From NCBI GenBank assembly GCA_023411815.1, contig JAEYOJ010000076.1, forward strand, positions 1 through 64,000: a stretch of DNA of 64,000 nt, in the 5' to 3' direction. Numbering within the stretch: position 1 is the stretch's first letter; each line of letters starts with the position of its first letter. Under the pieces are notes generated by a model. That model worked only from the letters and a program-made list of their open reading frames with translations, was not told where the DNA came from and did not search any database. A program made the position numbers and the translations under genes. This document shows, piece after piece, positions 9,015 to 16,178 of the stretch. The stretch comes from Pseudomonadota bacterium. GTDB taxonomy: Bacteria > Desulfobacterota > Desulfovibrionia > Desulfovibrionales > Desulfovibrionaceae.

Positions 9015-9040
9015 ACTGACACGGCATGCATGTGAACCGA

Positions 9041-9100
9041 GAGAGGGCGCCGCCCTCTCTCGGACTCTCTCCCGCCAGGGAAATAATTTCCCTGGACCCT
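9041..9100 (+). repeat. Type A two-hairpin repeat, downstream of UDPGP gene
   Basis: Two successive stems: AGAGGGCG/CGCCCTCT, then CCAGGGAAA/TTTCCCTGG, followed by GGACCC. It starts 26 nt after the UDPGP stop codon, in the same orientation, and faces an inverted copy at 9141-9203. Confidence 0.8.
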
Positions 9101-9140
9101 TCATTTTAATCAATGCTTCGAGCTGACCAGCCACGAACTG

Positions 9141-9203
9141 CGCGGGTCCAGGGGCGCGTCCGCCCCTGGTGGGTGGGGTTCGGGGAGGGCGAAGCCCTTC
9201 CCG
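9141..9203 (-). repeat. Type A two-hairpin repeat, downstream of phoU
   Basis: Inverted copy of the element at 9041-9100. On the minus strand it reads GGGAAGGGC stem, then CCAGGGGCG stem, then GGACCCGCG. It starts 18 nt after the phoU stop codon. Confidence 0.8.
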
Positions 9204-9221
9204 ATTTTCTTGCGCTGTGGC

Positions 9222-9884
9222 CTACATGCGCTGGCAGGTGGTCTTCACGTTCACGCCCTTGACGATGAACAGCACGTATTCAGCGATGTTCGTGGCCAGG
9301 TCGCCGATGCGCTCCAGGCATTTGCCCAGGATGATCATGTGCACGGCGCGCTCCACGGCGCGGCTCTCCTGGATCATGAACTCGATGTAGTGCTTGAGCA
9401 CCTTGAGGTTCAGGGTGTCGGCCCGCGAATCCATCTCGCAGACCTGGGCGGCCAGCTCCGTATCGCCGGAATTGTAGGCTTTCAGGGCCTTGCGCAGCAT
9501 GTCCAAGGTGATCTCGGCCAGCTCCTCGAATATGGGATAGCGCTCCAGCGGCGGCCGCTGGGCGAACATCACGGCCCGTTCGGCGATGTTCACGGCCTGG
9601 TCGCCGGCCCGCTCCAGGTTGGTCACGATGTGGATGCTGCCCACGATGAAGCGCAGGTCCTTGGCCATGGGCTGGTCCAGGGCCAGCAGGCGCAAGCTTC
9701 TCTCGTCCACGTCGCATTGCAGCTCGTTGACCCTGGCGTCGCCCTCCATGACCTCCTCGGCCAGGGTGTAGCTGCGCTCGGCCAGGGCGCGCAGGGATTT
9801 CTCCACGGCCTTCTCGGCCAGGGCGCCCATCTCCAGGACTCTCAGCTTGAGGGTTTCCAGCTGGTGATGAAAATGTGTCTCCAT
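9222..9884 (-). CDS. phoU: Phosphate-signalling regulator PhoU
   Basis: A 220-residue cytoplasmic all-helical protein of the PhoU family, made of two three-helix repeats. The metal-binding helices are recognisable as LERAGDQAVNIAE in the first half and LERIGDLATNIAEYV in the second. PhoU links the PstSCAB transporter to the PhoR kinase and keeps the Pho regulon off when phosphate is plentiful. It is last of a four-gene minus-strand cluster phoB-phoR-pstB-phoU. An AGGAGAAGC site precedes the ATG. Length and motifs are complete. Confidence 0.95.
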   Translation of the reverse strand: METHFHHQLETLKLRVLEMGALAEKAVEKSLRALAERSYTLAEEVMEGDARVNELQCDVDERSLRLLALDQPMAKDLRFIVGSIHIVTNLERAGDQAVNIAERAVMFAQRPPLERYPIFEELAEITLDMLRKALKAYNSGDTELAAQVCEMDSRADTLNLKVLKHYIEFMIQESRAVERAVHMIILGKCLERIGDLATNIAEYVLFIVKGVNVKTTCQRM

Positions 9885-10000
9885 TGCTTCTCCTGAATAT
9901 GGCTATCCGGCCGAGCCGGAACGCCGGTCGGTCTGACGTCCGGGGGGCCGCGCGGTTCCTGGGCTGTGGGCCGGAGCGCGGGACTGACACCTTTGCGGGC

Positions 10001-10768
10001 CTAGCCGAAGCGCCCGGTGATGTAGTCCTCGGTCTGCTTGTTCCTGGGCCGTGTGAACAGGGTCTCGGTGCGGTCCACCTCGACCAGCCTGCCCATGTAG
10101 AAGAAGGCGGTCATGTCCGACACGCGCGCCGCCTGCTGCATGGAGTGGGTCACGATGATGATGGTGTAGTTCTTCTTCAGCTCGAAGATGAGTTCCTCGA
10201 TCTTCTGCGTGGCGATGGGGTCCAGAGCCGAGGCCGGCTCGTCCATGAGCAGCACGTCGGGCTCCACGGCCATGGCCCTGGCGATGCACAGGCGCTGCTG
10301 CTGCCCGCCGGACAATCCCAGGGCGTTGTCGTGCAAGCGGTCCTTGACCTCGTCCCACAGGGCCGCGCCGCGCAGGCTCGTCTCCACGCGTTCGGCGATG
10401 AAGGCCTTGTCCGTGATGCCGTTTACCTTGAGGCCGTAGGCCACGTTCTCGAACACGGTCTTGGGGAAGGGGTTGGGCTTCTGGAAGACCATGCCCACCT
10501 TGCGCCGCAGGTCCACCACGTCCAACTTGGGGTCGTAGATGTCCTTGCCGTCCATGGTCAGGGAGCCTTCCAGCCGCGTGCCCGGGATGAGGTCGTTCAT
10601 GCGGTTGAGACAGCGGATGAAGGTGGACTTGCCGCAGCCGCTGGGGCCGATGAGCGCCGTGACCTGGAACCTCTGGAACTCCAGGTTGATGTCCATCAGG
10701 GCCTTGAATTCGCCGTAATAGAAGTCCAGCTTGCGGGCTTCCATTTTTATGTTGTTCGATGCTGCCAT
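10001..10768 (-). CDS. pstB: Phosphate ABC transporter ATP-binding protein PstB
   Basis: ATPase subunit of the high-affinity phosphate importer PstSCAB. With the ATG at 10768 it has 255 aa, the usual family length. Walker A is GPSGCGKST (41-49), the ABC signature LSGGQQQRL (152-160), Walker B VLLMDEP (172-178), and His208 is the switch histidine. An in-frame ATG at 10810 also has a fair GGAG site and would add 14 residues. The gene lies between phoR and phoU; pstS, pstC and pstA are not in this window, so the permease must be encoded elsewhere. Confidence 0.95.
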   Translation of the reverse strand: MAASNNIKMEARKLDFYYGEFKALMDINLEFQRFQVTALIGPSGCGKSTFIRCLNRMNDLIPGTRLEGSLTMDGKDIYDPKLDVVDLRRKVGMVFQKPNPFPKTVFENVAYGLKVNGITDKAFIAERVETSLRGAALWDEVKDRLHDNALGLSGGQQQRLCIARAMAVEPDVLLMDEPASALDPIATQKIEELIFELKKNYTIIIVTHSMQQAARVSDMTAFFYMGRLVEVDRTETLFTRPRNKQTEDYITGRFG

Positions 10769-10825
10769 GAGTCGGGTTCCTCGCGGGCTTGTGGTATGGG
10801 GCATGTGCATGGGCGTTCTCCGGGA

Positions 10826-12640
10826 TCAGTCCGGGGACTCGGCCGCTTCCCGGCCTGCCACGGGAATGGTGAAGTAGAAGGTCGCCCCGGTTTCCTCGCC
10901 GGCCGCTGGGCTGACCACCCAGATCCTGCCGCCGTGGCGCTCGACGATGTGCTTGGCGATGGCCAGGCCCAGCCCCGAGGAGCCGCCCATCTTCAGCCTG
11001 TGCTTCTCCACGCGGTAGAAACGCTCGAATATCTTGGCCTGCTCCTCGCGCGGAATGCCCGGCCCCCGGTCGCTCACGCCGAAGACGACCTCGCCGTCGC
11101 CCTGCCGGTGGAATACGCTCACGTCGCCGTTCTCGGGACTGTAGCGCAGCGCGTTTTCGATCAGGTTACGGAAGACCTGCACGAGCCGGTCGTGGTCCGC
11201 CAGCACGAACACGCTCTTCTCCGGGATGGTGCAGACGAGGCCTACTCCCCGTCCGCGGCCCAGGGCCTCGCACTCGCGGTAGGCCGCCATGACCGCGGCA
11301 TGAGCGTCCACCGGCGCCAGCTCGAAGGCCTGGCGGTCGGCCTCCAGCCTGGACAGGTTGAGCAGGTCGCCGAGCATCTTGGCCATGTGGTTGGCGTTCT
11401 TGACGATGATGTCCAGGAAGCCCCTGGCCTGGGGCGAAACAGCCGGATCGCTCTGCAGGGTTTCGGCGTAGCCCTTGATGGAGGTCAGCGGCGTGCGCAG
11501 CTCGTGCGACACGTTGGCCACGAAATCCCGGCGCACGCGTTCCAGGTGCTTGAGCCGGCTGATGTCGTGGAAGACGACCACCGCGCCCAGGCCCGAGCTG
11601 CGCTCCTTGAGCGGCACGATGCCCACGTCGTAGTGCAGCCCGGAGCGCGGCTCCAGGTGCAGCGACACGGGCGCGCCGCCCTCGCGCTGCTCCAGGGCCC
11701 GTTCGCAGGCCTGGTGCAGGGTCGGTTCGAGGATGGCTTCCAGGGGCGTCTTGCCCTGGCTGTGCTCGATGCCGGGGAAGATGAGCGTCATGGCCCGGTT
11801 GACGGCCTGGATGCGGCCGTCCGAGGAGAGCAGCATGACGCCTTCCTTCATGTTGTCCAGGATGGCCACGAGCTGCTCCTTCTGCGTCGTGATCGTCTCG
11901 ATCTGCACCTGTATGCTCTCGGCCATGCGGTTGATGGACTGGGCCAAGGGCGAGAACTCCCTGCCGGGGTAGATGCGCAGGCGCTGGGAGTAGTTGCCCT
12001 TGCCGATGGCCTCGGCCACGTTGCTCATGGCTCCGATCTGCGTGGCGAGCTGCCGCGCGAGCAGGAGGCTGATGAGCGCGGCCAGGGCGAAGGTCGCCGC
12101 CGCGCCGGCGAACAGGCCGCCCAGGGTGCGCTCCAGGCGTTCGTCCAGGGCGGCGTGCTCCGTGGCCACGCGCAGGAAGCCCGGCGGCAGGCCGCCGGCC
12201 GGCGTGACCGCCTGGGCCGCGTAGACCAGGTCCTTGCCCAGGGTGTCGCTGTGGCGTATGGCCACGCCCCCATCCTGGCTGCGCGCGGCGATGATCTCCG
12301 GCCGCTGGCCGTGGTTGTCCAGCACGGGCACCCGGTCGAAGGAGACGGAAGAGTCGGCCAGCACGCGGCCGTCCTGGTCCATGTAGGTCAGTCGCGAGCT
12401 CTGGCGCTCCGAGATCTCCACCAGCCAGGCGTGCAGCTCGGCCGGGGTTTCGAAGCCAGGGGCCTGCTCCAGGAACAGGGCCAGCACGCTCACCTGGCGC
12501 AGGGCGTCCTGCCTGGCTTCGTCCAGGAGGTCCTTGCCGATGACGCGGCGCGAATGCCACGTGGACACGAGCAGGGACAGGGCGATGACGACGATGAAGG
12601 ACAGGATGAGCCGTGTCCTGAAGGAGAAGCGTTGCGGCAT
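10826..12640 (-). CDS. phoR: Phosphate-regulon sensor histidine kinase PhoR
   Basis: A 604-residue membrane kinase. Two transmembrane helices (about 11-28 and 174-194) flank a periplasmic domain of some 145 residues, longer than in E. coli PhoR and like the Gram-positive and Desulfobacterota type. A HAMP segment (195-250) and a PAS domain (about 265-360) follow. The HisKA box FVANVSHELRTPL has the phospho-accepting His near 377. The ATPase domain shows NLIENALRYSP, DRGPGIP and GLGLAIAKHIVERHGG. It lies 3 nt after the phoB stop codon, so the two genes are co-transcribed and probably translationally coupled. Confidence 0.92.
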   Translation of the reverse strand: MPQRFSFRTRLILSFIVVIALSLLVSTWHSRRVIGKDLLDEARQDALRQVSVLALFLEQAPGFETPAELHAWLVEISERQSSRLTYMDQDGRVLADSSVSFDRVPVLDNHGQRPEIIAARSQDGGVAIRHSDTLGKDLVYAAQAVTPAGGLPPGFLRVATEHAALDERLERTLGGLFAGAAATFALAALISLLLARQLATQIGAMSNVAEAIGKGNYSQRLRIYPGREFSPLAQSINRMAESIQVQIETITTQKEQLVAILDNMKEGVMLLSSDGRIQAVNRAMTLIFPGIEHSQGKTPLEAILEPTLHQACERALEQREGGAPVSLHLEPRSGLHYDVGIVPLKERSSGLGAVVVFHDISRLKHLERVRRDFVANVSHELRTPLTSIKGYAETLQSDPAVSPQARGFLDIIVKNANHMAKMLGDLLNLSRLEADRQAFELAPVDAHAAVMAAYRECEALGRGRGVGLVCTIPEKSVFVLADHDRLVQVFRNLIENALRYSPENGDVSVFHRQGDGEVVFGVSDRGPGIPREEQAKIFERFYRVEKHRLKMGGSSGLGLAIAKHIVERHGGRIWVVSPAAGEETGATFYFTIPVAGREAAESPD

Positions 12641-12643
12641 ATC

Positions 12644-13327
12644 CTACTCTTTGAACCTGTAGCCCACGCCGCGCACGGTCTCCACGAGCCTGGCGTAACC
12701 GCCCAGCTTCTGGCGCAGCCTGCGCACGTGCGTGTCCACGGTGCGGGCGTATCCCTCGAACTCGTAGCCCCAGACGGTGTTCAACAGCTGGTCGCGGGTC
12801 AGCACCCGGCCGGGGTTGCGGATGAGCTCGGACAGGAGCTTGAATTCCGTGGCCGTGAGCTGCAGTTCCTGGCCCTCGATCTCGGCCCTGTGCGCCTCCA
12901 TGTCCACGCAAAGCCCGTCGTGGCGCCAGCTCTGGCGGATATCCTCCTCGCCCTTGTTGCGCCGCAGCACGGCCCGCACGCGCAGGATGATCTCCCGCGG
13001 GCTGAAAGGCTTGACCACATAGTCGTCGGCGCCCAGCTCCAGGCCCACGATGCGGTCGACTTCCTCTCCGCGCGCCGTGAGCATGAGAATGGGAATCCGG
13101 GCCGTCTCCGAGCCGCGCTTGAGTTCCTTGCAGATCTCGAAGCCGTCCATGCCGGGCAGCATGAGGTCGAGCAGGATCATGTCCGGCATGTGTCGCCGGG
13201 CCTTGTTCAGGGCTTCCAGCCCGTCGCTGGCCGTGATCGTGTCGAAGCCCGCGTTCTCGAGGTTGTATTTGATGAGTTGCAGGATATCCTCATCATCCTC
13301 GACGATAAGAATCGTTTCCTTGGCCAT
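12644..13327 (-). CDS. phoB: Phosphate-regulon response regulator PhoB
   Basis: A 227-residue OmpR/PhoB-type activator. The receiver domain has acidic residues D11/D12, phospho-acceptor Asp54 (LLDLMLPGMDG), Thr84 and Lys106. The C-terminal winged helix (about 130-227) includes RTVDTHVRRLRQKLG and the ending VRGVGYRF. It is first of the phoB-phoR-pstB-phoU cluster and divergent from the Fur-family gene. The 298-nt region between them holds a perfect inverted repeat at 13371-13386, 44 nt from the start codon. Confidence 0.95.
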   Translation of the reverse strand: MAKETILIVEDDEDILQLIKYNLENAGFDTITASDGLEALNKARRHMPDMILLDLMLPGMDGFEICKELKRGSETARIPILMLTARGEEVDRIVGLELGADDYVVKPFSPREIILRVRAVLRRNKGEEDIRQSWRHDGLCVDMEAHRAEIEGQELQLTATEFKLLSELIRNPGRVLTRDQLLNTVWGYEFEGYARTVDTHVRRLRQKLGGYARLVETVRGVGYRFKE

Positions 13328-13370
13328 GATTGCCTCTCAGCGTTTGACCTCAGCTTTCATCACGGTTTCG

Positions 13371-13386
13371 TTACGTTTTGACGTAA
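13371..13386. promoter_or_regulatory. Perfect inverted repeat upstream of phoB
   Basis: TTACGT and ACGTAA are separated by 4 nt and lie 44 nt upstream of the phoB start. The spacing and symmetry fit a dimeric repressor or activator site. It does not match the direct-repeat form of the E. coli Pho box, so the binding protein is unknown. Confidence 0.4.
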
Positions 13387-13625
13387 GCTGTGTGGCGAAT
13401 TGGCGACGATCGGAATTGCCGGTCCCCGGTTCTCTTGGTTGGAGGCCGCTTGGGCCTGTCATGGAGTTGTAACAATTCGGCCGGCCGGCCGGAAGCGCTG
13501 CCGGAGACCTCGCACAAACAGGTATCTGGCCACAAGGCGCGGTCCTGCGCGGACGGCTTGATTTGACAGCGCTTATCAACAAGGATAACAGATTTCACGC
13601 CACCACCAACGGCAAGCGAGCTGTC

Positions 13626-14087
13626 ATGACATCTAGCGCCCGCGAGAATCCCCTGGAGTTATTCTCGGAGTTCCTGGCCGAGCACGGCTTGCGCATGACG
13701 CCGCAGCGGCGGCTCATACTGGAGGTGTTCCTCAAGCACGGTGGTCACCTGGCCGCCGAGGAACTGTACGACCGCGTGCGGGCGATCGACCCGACCGTGG
13801 GGCAGGCCACGGTCTACCGCACAGTGAAGCTCCTGGCCGAATCGGGCCTGGCCAAGGCCGTGCGCTTCGACGAGGGCGTTACCCGCTACGAGCCCAAGCA
13901 CGGCCGTGAGCATCACGACCATCTCATCTGCGTCCGTTGTCGGCGTACCGAAGAGATACTCGACGAGCAGATCGAGAAGCTGCAGGAAGAGCTGGCGCGC
14001 AAGAAGGGCTTCGTCCTCACCGGCCACAAGATGGACCTGTACGGTGTCTGTTCGCAATGCAGGCGCAAGGGCCAGAAAGAGGAATAG
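13626..14087 (+). CDS. fur: Fur-family ferric/metal uptake regulator
   Basis: A 153-residue metal-dependent repressor. The N-terminal winged helix (about 10-85) includes RMTPQRRLILEVF and the recognition region QATVYRTVKLL. The dimerisation domain carries the HHDHL metal ligands at 96-100 and two CxxC structural zinc pairs, CVRC (102-105) and CSQC (142-145). The ATG at 13626 gives the normal family length; upstream in-frame alternatives do not. A strong Fur box lies 140 nt after its stop, in front of feoA, so it probably represses the neighbouring iron genes. A PerR or Zur specificity cannot be fully excluded from sequence. Confidence 0.88.
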   Translation: MTSSARENPLELFSEFLAEHGLRMTPQRRLILEVFLKHGGHLAAEELYDRVRAIDPTVGQATVYRTVKLLAESGLAKAVRFDEGVTRYEPKHGREHHDHLICVRCRRTEEILDEQIEKLQEELARKKGFVLTGHKMDLYGVCSQCRRKGQKEE

Positions 14088-14226
14088 CCGCCACGGCGGC
14101 CGCCTTCGCGGACATGACGGGCTCACCCGCTTTTTTCCAGCCGACTCATCCTCGGGTTTCACACGCATCAGGCTGCGCAAGAAGGTTTTGCTTTCCTGGG
14201 CGGGTTAATTTGATCCGCATTCGATT

Positions 14227-14245
14227 GACAATGATTATCATCATC
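14227..14245. promoter_or_regulatory. Fur box upstream of feoA
   Basis: The 19-nt site GACAATGATTATCATCATC matches the classic palindromic Fur consensus at 17 of 19 positions. It lies 45 nt before the feoA start codon, between the Fur-family gene and the feo genes, which predicts iron-dependent repression of this operon. Confidence 0.8.
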
Positions 14246-14289
14246 CTTATCGTTGATCACGTCACCATACTAAACAGAGGCTTTCATCC

Positions 14290-14523
14290 ATGACGCAAGC
14301 GCAACCGTTAACCAGCTTCTCGGCAGGCAGCCGGGTCAAGGTCGTTAACTTCGACGCCTGCAACGGCGCACGTTGCCGTTTATGCGCCCTGGGCCTTACG
14401 CCCGGCGTCATGTTGGAGGTCGATTCCGGCGGGCCCGGCCCGCTACGCATTCGCGTGCGCGGCTCCAGCCTTGTGCTCGGCCAGGGTCTGGCCAGCAAGG
14501 TCCTGGCCGCCAGTGTCGATTAG
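14290..14523 (+). CDS. feoA: FeoA-type ferrous iron transport protein
   Basis: A 77-residue SH3-like FeoA domain, showing GSRVKVVNF, the LCALGLTPG turn and the closing GSSLVLGQGLASKVL segment. FeoA is a small cytoplasmic partner of the FeoB ferrous-iron permease. A Fur box sits directly upstream. It is the first gene of a short operon whose next members are a Cys-rich peptide and a second FeoA, with no feoB visible before the following convergent genes. Confidence 0.9.
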   Translation: MTQAQPLTSFSAGSRVKVVNFDACNGARCRLCALGLTPGVMLEVDSGGPGPLRIRVRGSSLVLGQGLASKVLAASVD

Positions 14524-14540
14524 AGCAGATTGCCTTTGAA

Positions 14541-14605
14541 CTGAGAGAAGGCCCGCTTTTCTTGAGACTTTCTCCCGCCAGGGAGATAATGTCCCAGGAC
14601 CCTTC
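14541..14605 (+). repeat. Type A repeat, degenerate copy inside the feo operon
   Basis: It starts 17 nt after the feoA stop, in gene orientation. The first stem is largely decayed; the second (CCAGGGA..TCCCAGG-like) and the GGACCCTTCA end remain recognisable. It separates feoA from the Cys-rich gene. Confidence 0.6.
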
Positions 14606-14643
14606 ACTCGCAAGATACCGTAGAAACCGAGAGCGACAACACA

Positions 14644-14862
14644 ATGCAGACAGCGATCGTCATCCTTATAGTGGCCCTGGCCCTGGTCTACATGGCCAGA
14701 CGCATCTGGCAGGCCCGCAAGGGCGGCTCCTGCTGCTCCGGTTCGGGCTGCGGCGGCTCGTGCGGCTGCTCGGGCGGCCAGGGCGGCCCCGGGCTGAAAC
14801 CCCTTAATCAAGGCTCCTGCGGCTGCGGCTCGCACAAGCCCGGCAATGGCCGGAACGGCTAG
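14644..14862 (+). CDS. FeoB-associated Cys-rich membrane peptide
   Basis: A 72-residue protein: one N-terminal membrane helix (about 3-18), a basic stretch, then a Gly/Ser/Cys-rich tail with seven cysteines, including CCSGSGC, CGCS and CGCG clusters. This matches the small FeoB-associated Cys-rich proteins that replace FeoC in many anaerobes and may bind iron or an Fe-S cluster. It lies between two feoA genes, 8 nt before the second, so it belongs to the same transcript. Confidence 0.85.
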   Translation: MQTAIVILIVALALVYMARRIWQARKGGSCCSGSGCGGSCGCSGGQGGPGLKPLNQGSCGCGSHKPGNGRNG

Positions 14863-14870
14863 GAGGCGGC

Positions 14871-15107
14871 GTGGCCGTATTGCCCCTGCGTAGCCTCAAG
14901 GTCGGCCAGAAGGCCGTAGTCAGGTCCGTCAGGGCCTCGGGCGAGCTTGGCCGGCGCATCCGCGACATGGGACTGGTGCCGGGGGTTGCCGTTGAGGTCG
15001 TGGGCCATGCCCCCCTCAAGGACCCCGTGGCCCTGCGCATCATGGACTTCACCCTCACCCTGCGCAACAACGAGGCCGACTGGATCACGGTGGAGACCCC
15101 GGAGTAA
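14871..15107 (+). CDS. feoA: Second FeoA-domain protein
   Basis: A 78-residue FeoA domain with GQKAVVRSVRA, IRDMGLVPGV and the final strand. A GTG start at 14871 has AGGAGG 4 nt upstream. It differs substantially from the first FeoA, so it is an old paralogue rather than a recent duplicate. In related bacteria two feoA genes usually precede feoB; here the operon ends after this gene with a degenerate repeat and a terminator. Confidence 0.9.
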   Translation: MAVLPLRSLKVGQKAVVRSVRASGELGRRIRDMGLVPGVAVEVVGHAPLKDPVALRIMDFTLTLRNNEADWITVETPE

Positions 15108-15126
15108 CCATCTTTCGAATGAATTG

Positions 15127-15190
15127 AGCAGGGCGCTGTCCTCCTCAAGCTCCTTCCACCAGGGACCCTCAACGAATGATGCCCCTGGAT
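15127..15190 (+). repeat. Type A repeat, degenerate copy after feoA2
   Basis: It starts 19 nt after the stop of the second feoA, in the same orientation. GGGCGCTGTCCTCC, CCACCAGGGACCCT and CCCCTGGATCC fragments of the type A pattern can be aligned by eye. Confidence 0.5.
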
Positions 15191-15214
15191 CCCGAATTCT
15201 TCATGATTGAACAG

Positions 15215-15249
15215 CAAGGCCTGCCCGGCATCCAGCCGGACAGGCCTTG
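15215..15249 (+). terminator. Hairpin terminator after the feo operon
   Basis: A stem of about 15 bp (CAAGGCCTG.CCGGC against GCCGG.CAGGCCTTG, one mismatch) with a short loop, followed by GTTCACTTT. It lies about 100 nt after the last feo gene, before the convergent lipoprotein gene. Confidence 0.65.
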
Positions 15250-15294
15250 TTCACTTTGAATCTCCGCAGCTTTCAGCCGTGCGCGAGCGAACAT

Positions 15295-15358
15295 CGCGGG
15301 TCCAGGTGCGCGTCCGCCCCTGGCAGGTGGGGTCCGGGGAGGGCGACGCCCTTCCCGG
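15295..15358 (-). repeat. Type A repeat, downstream of lipoprotein gene
   Basis: On the minus strand it reads GGGAAGGGC stem, CCCCACC spacer, CCAGGGGCG stem, then GGACCCGCG. It begins 33 nt after the stop codon at 15391, oriented with that gene. Confidence 0.75.
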
Positions 15359-15390
15359 TTCTCTTACAAAACGCTCTGTTGCAATACGCT

Positions 15391-15708
15391 TCAGGGCGTC
15401 GTGCGCCGGAAGAGGTACTCGTCCGCTCCAGGCACTCTCACGAGCCAGCCGCCCTCGGCCGGGCGGCCGGTGATGACTCCGCCTTCACGCGTATGCAGGA
15501 CCAGCTTTCCGTCGCTTAGCGACCAGTTGAAGGAAATCTCGTCCATGTCGGTTTTCCACACGCCCCGGCCATCCTCTTGCAGCACCATGCTCACGGGACC
15601 GGAGGGCGGCTGCGCGGCGTAGGCCCCCACGACCTCCCCGCGCCGGCAGGCCGGCGCGAGGGCCAGCACGGCAGCCAGGGCCAGCACGGGCAGCAGACGC
15701 GGGATCAT
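15391..15708 (-). CDS. Small predicted lipoprotein of unknown function
   Basis: A 105-residue protein with a lipoprotein signal (MIPRLLPVLALAAVLALAPAC; lipid-modified Cys21). The remaining beta-rich domain of about 80 residues is not recognised; its alternating pattern, from GPVSMVLQEDGRGVWKTD onward, resembles small lipocalin-like or barrel domains. The start at 15708 overlaps the stop of the MauE-like gene (4-nt overlap) and has AAGGAG upstream, so it is translated as the last gene of the redox cluster on the minus strand. Confidence 0.7.
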   Translation of the reverse strand: MIPRLLPVLALAAVLALAPACRRGEVVGAYAAQPPSGPVSMVLQEDGRGVWKTDMDEISFNWSLSDGKLVLHTREGGVITGRPAEGGWLVRVPGADEYLFRRTTP

Positions 15709-16178
15709 GCCTCGATCTCCTTGAACCCTTTCAGGAAGAGCTTGTCGAGCTGGAGCCAGGAATCGAAGCGGGTGGCATGCAGGGCCATGGCCATCCAGAC
15801 CAGGTCGCGGACCACCGTGCGCCAGCTTATGGCGTCCTCCAAGGAATGGAAGCAGCCGCAGCTGATGGGCGCGTCGCGCAGCAGGTTGATGAAGATAGCC
15901 ACGGTGAACAGGCCCAGCAGCCCGGCCATGGCCAGGCCCACGGTGCGCACGCGCACCCCGGCCAGGAACAGCAGGCCGCAGACCAGTTCGAACCAGGGCA
16001 TGGCCACGGCCAGGAAGTTCACGGACCACCAGGGCACGAGCTGGTAGCTGGCGATGGTTTCGGCGAACTCGGCCGCGTAGTTGATCTTGTACATGCTCGC
16101 GTAGACGAACAGCCCGCCCAGATAGAGGCGGAAGGCCAGCGCGAGCAGCGGGTGGCTCAACAGGCGCATGGCGTTCAT
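15705..16178 (-). CDS. MauE/DoxX-family redox-associated membrane protein
   Basis: A 157-residue protein with four predicted membrane helices. The SCGCF motif, typical of the MauE branch of the DoxX superfamily, sits in the periplasm-facing loop between helices 3 and 4. MauE-type proteins are tied to disulfide handling for exported proteins. The start at 16178 has GGGAGG upstream and overlaps the stop of the GAF-rhodanese gene. The neighbours (thioredoxin-like TlpA, rhodanese domain) support a shared role in periplasmic thiol redox, though no substrate can be named. Confidence 0.85.
   Translation of the reverse strand: MNAMRLLSHPLLALAFRLYLGGLFVYASMYKINYAAEFAETIASYQLVPWWSVNFLAVAMPWFELVCGLLFLAGVRVRTVGLAMAGLLGLFTVAIFINLLRDAPISCGCFHSLEDAISWRTVVRDLVWMAMALHATRFDSWLQLDKLFLKGFKEIEA

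Noticed and set aside
9875..13381. A 1168-codon open frame antisense to pstB, phoR and phoB
   Set aside because: The opposite strand carries four well-conserved genes; the frame has no recognisable motif or start signal.
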